The notes below the pieces were generated by a model that was given only the letters and a program-made list of their open reading frames with translations, did no database searches and was not told the DNA's origin. From Bacteroidota bacterium (lineage in GTDB: Bacteria > Bacteroidota > Bacteroidia > B-17B0 > Aurantibacillaceae), in contig JAHEYF010000014.1 of the NCBI GenBank assembly GCA_023251755.1, positions 1 to 64,000 of the forward strand: a stretch of 64,000 bases of DNA, given 5' to 3'. This document shows positions 61,898 through 64,000 of the stretch, piece after piece. How positions within the stretch are numbered: the stretch's first letter is position 1; each line of letters starts with the position of its first letter. Both the position numbers and the translations under genes were made by a program.

Positions 61898-64000
61898 TTA
61901 TTTTTTATCCGGATAACTTACCTTAAACACCGTCCTTCGGTTTTGTTTGTGTTCGGCGTCGGAGCAATCAACACCATTGGCACAGCGGTTGGTCAGTTGT
62001 GTTTCGCCAAAACCAGCGGCTGTTAGTCTTTTTTTATCAATGCCTTTTGCAACAATATAGTCAACAACGGTTGCTGCTCTTTTTTGCGAAAGCTCCATGT
62101 TAAAATCATCCCCCGCCACTGCATCCGTATGCGCTTGCACTTCGAGCATTAATTTGGGATTGGCGTTCAGGGCCTCAATGGCTTTGTTTAATACGGCTTC
62201 CGCTTCAGGTAATATTTTCCATGAACCCGATTCGTAATGTATGTCTTCAATAATGCTCAATTCATTTTTAGTAGCATTCAGCTTAAATGTTCCCATCCAG
62301 GGGTCCACATCTTCAACCGCTATTGAAGTAAGGAGTTGTTTTTCGCCGGGCAATAATTCAAATTTAAAAAAGCCCAGATCGTCTTTTTTTATTTCTTTCA
62401 CAATCCTTCCTTTTTCATCGGTAATGTAAATTTTATCGAAAGGGATGTTTTTTACATCGCCCTCAAAAATCCGGAAGGTATAATCGATACCCGGCAAGAG
62501 GCTCGAAAAAACAAACAACCCTTCAGCAGTTGTTTTTTGAGTCTTTATAATTTCACCATGACTGCCAATCAATACAAGGGCAATATTTGCAAGAGGTGTT
62601 TTTTGTTCATCGGCGGCCAATAGTTTGCCCTTTATATCCAACAACAAAGGCTCGTCTTCTACTTTCATTAAGGACATGGCATTCCGGTCGGCCTGCAACA
62701 AGGGGAACATAATTTTCCCTTTACCGTCGGCCTCTGCATACAGTACCGGTTTTTTATTTTCATCGAGTATAATAAATTTTTTCACCGATGAAAGCGGGGT
62801 ATCTTCTACATCAATAGCAATTAAATAACTTTTATCGTAAGGCAATTTTTCGAATTTAAACCTTCCGTTCGCATCTGTTCTGGTAGAATACAGGATCTCT
62901 CCTTTTTCGTTGGTGATGTTTACACTGCGGTTGGCGTAAGGGCTTAAATTGCCGTCGTCGGCCACTAATGTTCCTGAAAAAGCTACTTTTAATTTTGCAT
63001 TGTCAATGATCCGCCCCAGTTTAATGCTTTTAGTGGTCTTGTTCTCATAAATATCCAGCACTTCAATTTCAAGTGTTTTTACATCGTATAAAGGTAATTT
63101 ACAGGCAAACAAAGGGTTTAATTCTGTTTTATCGTATACAGCCGCTTTCCCGTTTACGGTAATGGATTTGATGCTGCTTTTGTCTGTTACCTGTCCTTCA
63201 ACAAGCAGGTTGATCTGGTTAAAATAAATATTGATAAAATTATTGTTATCGATGAGCGGGTAAATAATTCTTAGCTGAGGTGCCACATCTTCCTTATTGG
63301 CCTGGTAGTTTTTTTCGTTGCTCATTTTTAACAAAGACTTCGCTTCCGAATCGTACGGTTTTAATTTTAAGCAATGGTTAAAATCACTAATAGCGTCTTT
63401 GTAATTGTTTAGTTCCAGGTAACAAATTCCCCGTTCACGGTAGGCGTCTGCGTATTTATTGTCGCTAACAAGTACACTTGAAAAATCGCTGATGGCGCTT
63501 TGAAACTGGCTGGTTTTTTTAAAGATCAGGCCCCTGTGAAAAAAAGTTGGAATGTGTTTGTTGAGTGCCAGGCTCTTCGACATATCGCCGATGGCCTCGT
63601 TGTAATCTGTTTTTTCGAGGTAACACAAGCCCCGCTGAAAGTAGACCAGAAAATTTTTTGGTTCCACGGTGTCTACCTTTACGATGTCTAAAGCAATGCT
63701 GTAATCTGTAATGGCATCGTCGTATTCCTGTTTGTGGTATTGTGCATAAGCCAGGTTGGTGTAATAGGGTTTAAACTCTGGCCGGGCAAGGGGTTGATTG
63801 TCTCCAAGGGTTTTCATCAGGCTGATGGCCCGCAGGTAATCGGCTACAGCGTTCTTGTAATTTTTCATACTGTCGAGTGCCAGTGCCCTTAAATAATGTG
63901 TACGGTGGTTGTAATCGTTTTTTTCGATAGCCGTGTTGCAATTCTGCTCAGCCCCTTTAAAATCCTTTAACATAATGTTGCAATACGCGCTTTTTTGCAG
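61898..64000 (-). CDS. TPR and OmpA-domain envelope protein, 5' end outside window
   Basis: The visible 700 residues hold about five TPR repeats (to about 230 from the right edge), a central region with three carboxypeptidase-regulatory-like beta domains, and a C-terminal OmpA peptidoglycan-binding domain (HTDAVAGDDFNMELSQKRA, GFGETQLTN, HKQNRRTVF). An ATG lies at 63973, but the frame stays open to the window edge and the residues there (LQKSAYCNIMLKDF) continue a TPR helix, so the true start lies outside. It resembles OmpA-like proteins linked to T9SS or envelope stability, but it lacks the WD40 part of PorE. Confidence 0.83.
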   Translation of the reverse strand: MQKSAYCNIMLKDFKGAEQNCNTAIEKNDYNHRTHYLRALALDSMKNYKNAVADYLRAISLMKTLGDNQPLARPEFKPYYTNLAYAQYHKQEYDDAITDYSIALDIVKVDTVEPKNFLVYFQRGLCYLEKTDYNEAIGDMSKSLALNKHIPTFFHRGLIFKKTSQFQSAISDFSSVLVSDNKYADAYRERGICYLELNNYKDAISDFNHCLKLKPYDSEAKSLLKMSNEKNYQANKEDVAPQLRIIYPLIDNNNFINIYFNQINLLVEGQVTDKSSIKSITVNGKAAVYDKTELNPLFACKLPLYDVKTLEIEVLDIYENKTTKSIKLGRIIDNAKLKVAFSGTLVADDGNLSPYANRSVNITNEKGEILYSTRTDANGRFKFEKLPYDKSYLIAIDVEDTPLSSVKKFIILDENKKPVLYAEADGKGKIMFPLLQADRNAMSLMKVEDEPLLLDIKGKLLAADEQKTPLANIALVLIGSHGEIIKTQKTTAEGLFVFSSLLPGIDYTFRIFEGDVKNIPFDKIYITDEKGRIVKEIKKDDLGFFKFELLPGEKQLLTSIAVEDVDPWMGTFKLNATKNELSIIEDIHYESGSWKILPEAEAVLNKAIEALNANPKLMLEVQAHTDAVAGDDFNMELSQKRAATVVDYIVAKGIDKKRLTAAGFGETQLTNRCANGVDCSDAEHKQNRRTVFKVSYPDKK

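Overview
The window reads as a chromosomal segment of a Bacteroidota bacterium. Evidence: several upstream regions carry the Bacteroidota -7 element TAnnTTTG, with a full TTTG-N18-TATTTTTG promoter at tRNA-Phe; Shine-Dalgarno sequences are mostly absent; there are type IX secretion (T9SS) cargo proteins with type A and type B C-terminal sorting domains and the T9SS/gliding lipoprotein SprE/PorW; and the cbb3 oxidase has a fused CcoN-CcoO. The set fits a free-living, respiring, probably gliding cell that can run at low oxygen, takes up ferrous iron and uses a B12-dependent methylmalonyl-CoA pathway.

Layout. 1-1.9 kb: tRNA-Phe and a HipBA-type toxin-antitoxin pair. 2.1-11.3 kb: a GAF/SpoIIE phosphatase, a hypothetical helical protein, a WG-repeat protein, a large T9SS surface protein, and a thioredoxin-like T9SS protein apparently broken by a frameshift. 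11.5-17.1 kb (minus strand): a response regulator fused to a CRP/FNR-type DNA-binding domain, a PAS histidine kinase, a CDF metal exporter, a beta-CASP metallo-hydrolase and a DUF1003 protein. 17.2-19.6 kb: the copper ATPase CcoI, divergent from them. 19.8-25.5 kb: a lipoprotein, SprE/PorW and a TPR/SpoIIE phosphatase. 25.6-30.2 kb: M23 peptidase, Dxr, RseP and a hypothetical protein. 30.3-39.1 kb (minus strand): two Cys-rich small proteins and the set ccoS-ccoNO-ccoQ-ccoP-ccoG-fixH-tauE/safE-hemN. 39.3-41.7 kb: a universal stress protein and an Mla-type ABC transporter. 41.8-43.4 kb: a three-gene toxin-antitoxin operon of HipBST type. 43.4-46.0 kb: a small lipoprotein and FeoA-FeoB. 46-55.5 kb: a second T9SS type B protein, a lipoprotein, LysS, a coiled-coil protein and a beta-propeller/SpoIIE phosphatase. 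56.2-61.9 kb: a DUF7935-like protein, MutA, MutB, a DUF486 membrane protein and MeaB. The last gene, a TPR/OmpA protein, runs off the right edge.

How parts work together. Four promoters (ccoS-ccoNO, uspA, ccoI and DUF1003) share one geometry: a TTGA-N6-TCAA-like box centred 35.5-37 nt upstream of the last G of a TAnnTTTG-type element, the position expected for a class II FNR/CRP activator. The response-regulator/CRP fusion is a plausible regulator because it may lie in the transcription unit that one of these promoters drives. HemN, CcoI, CcoG, FixH and Feo supply haem, copper and iron to the cbb3 oxidase.

The most unusual non-coding feature is a vocabulary of intergenic repeats made of 7-9 nt words repeated on one strand and then, complemented, on the other, so that the transcripts could fold into long imperfect hairpins. 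One family (word like GTTYATTCG) has seven two-armed copies, all between genes of the same direction. Several start exactly at, or supply, a neighbouring stop or start codon. No insertion sequence, prophage, CRISPR array or rRNA was seen.
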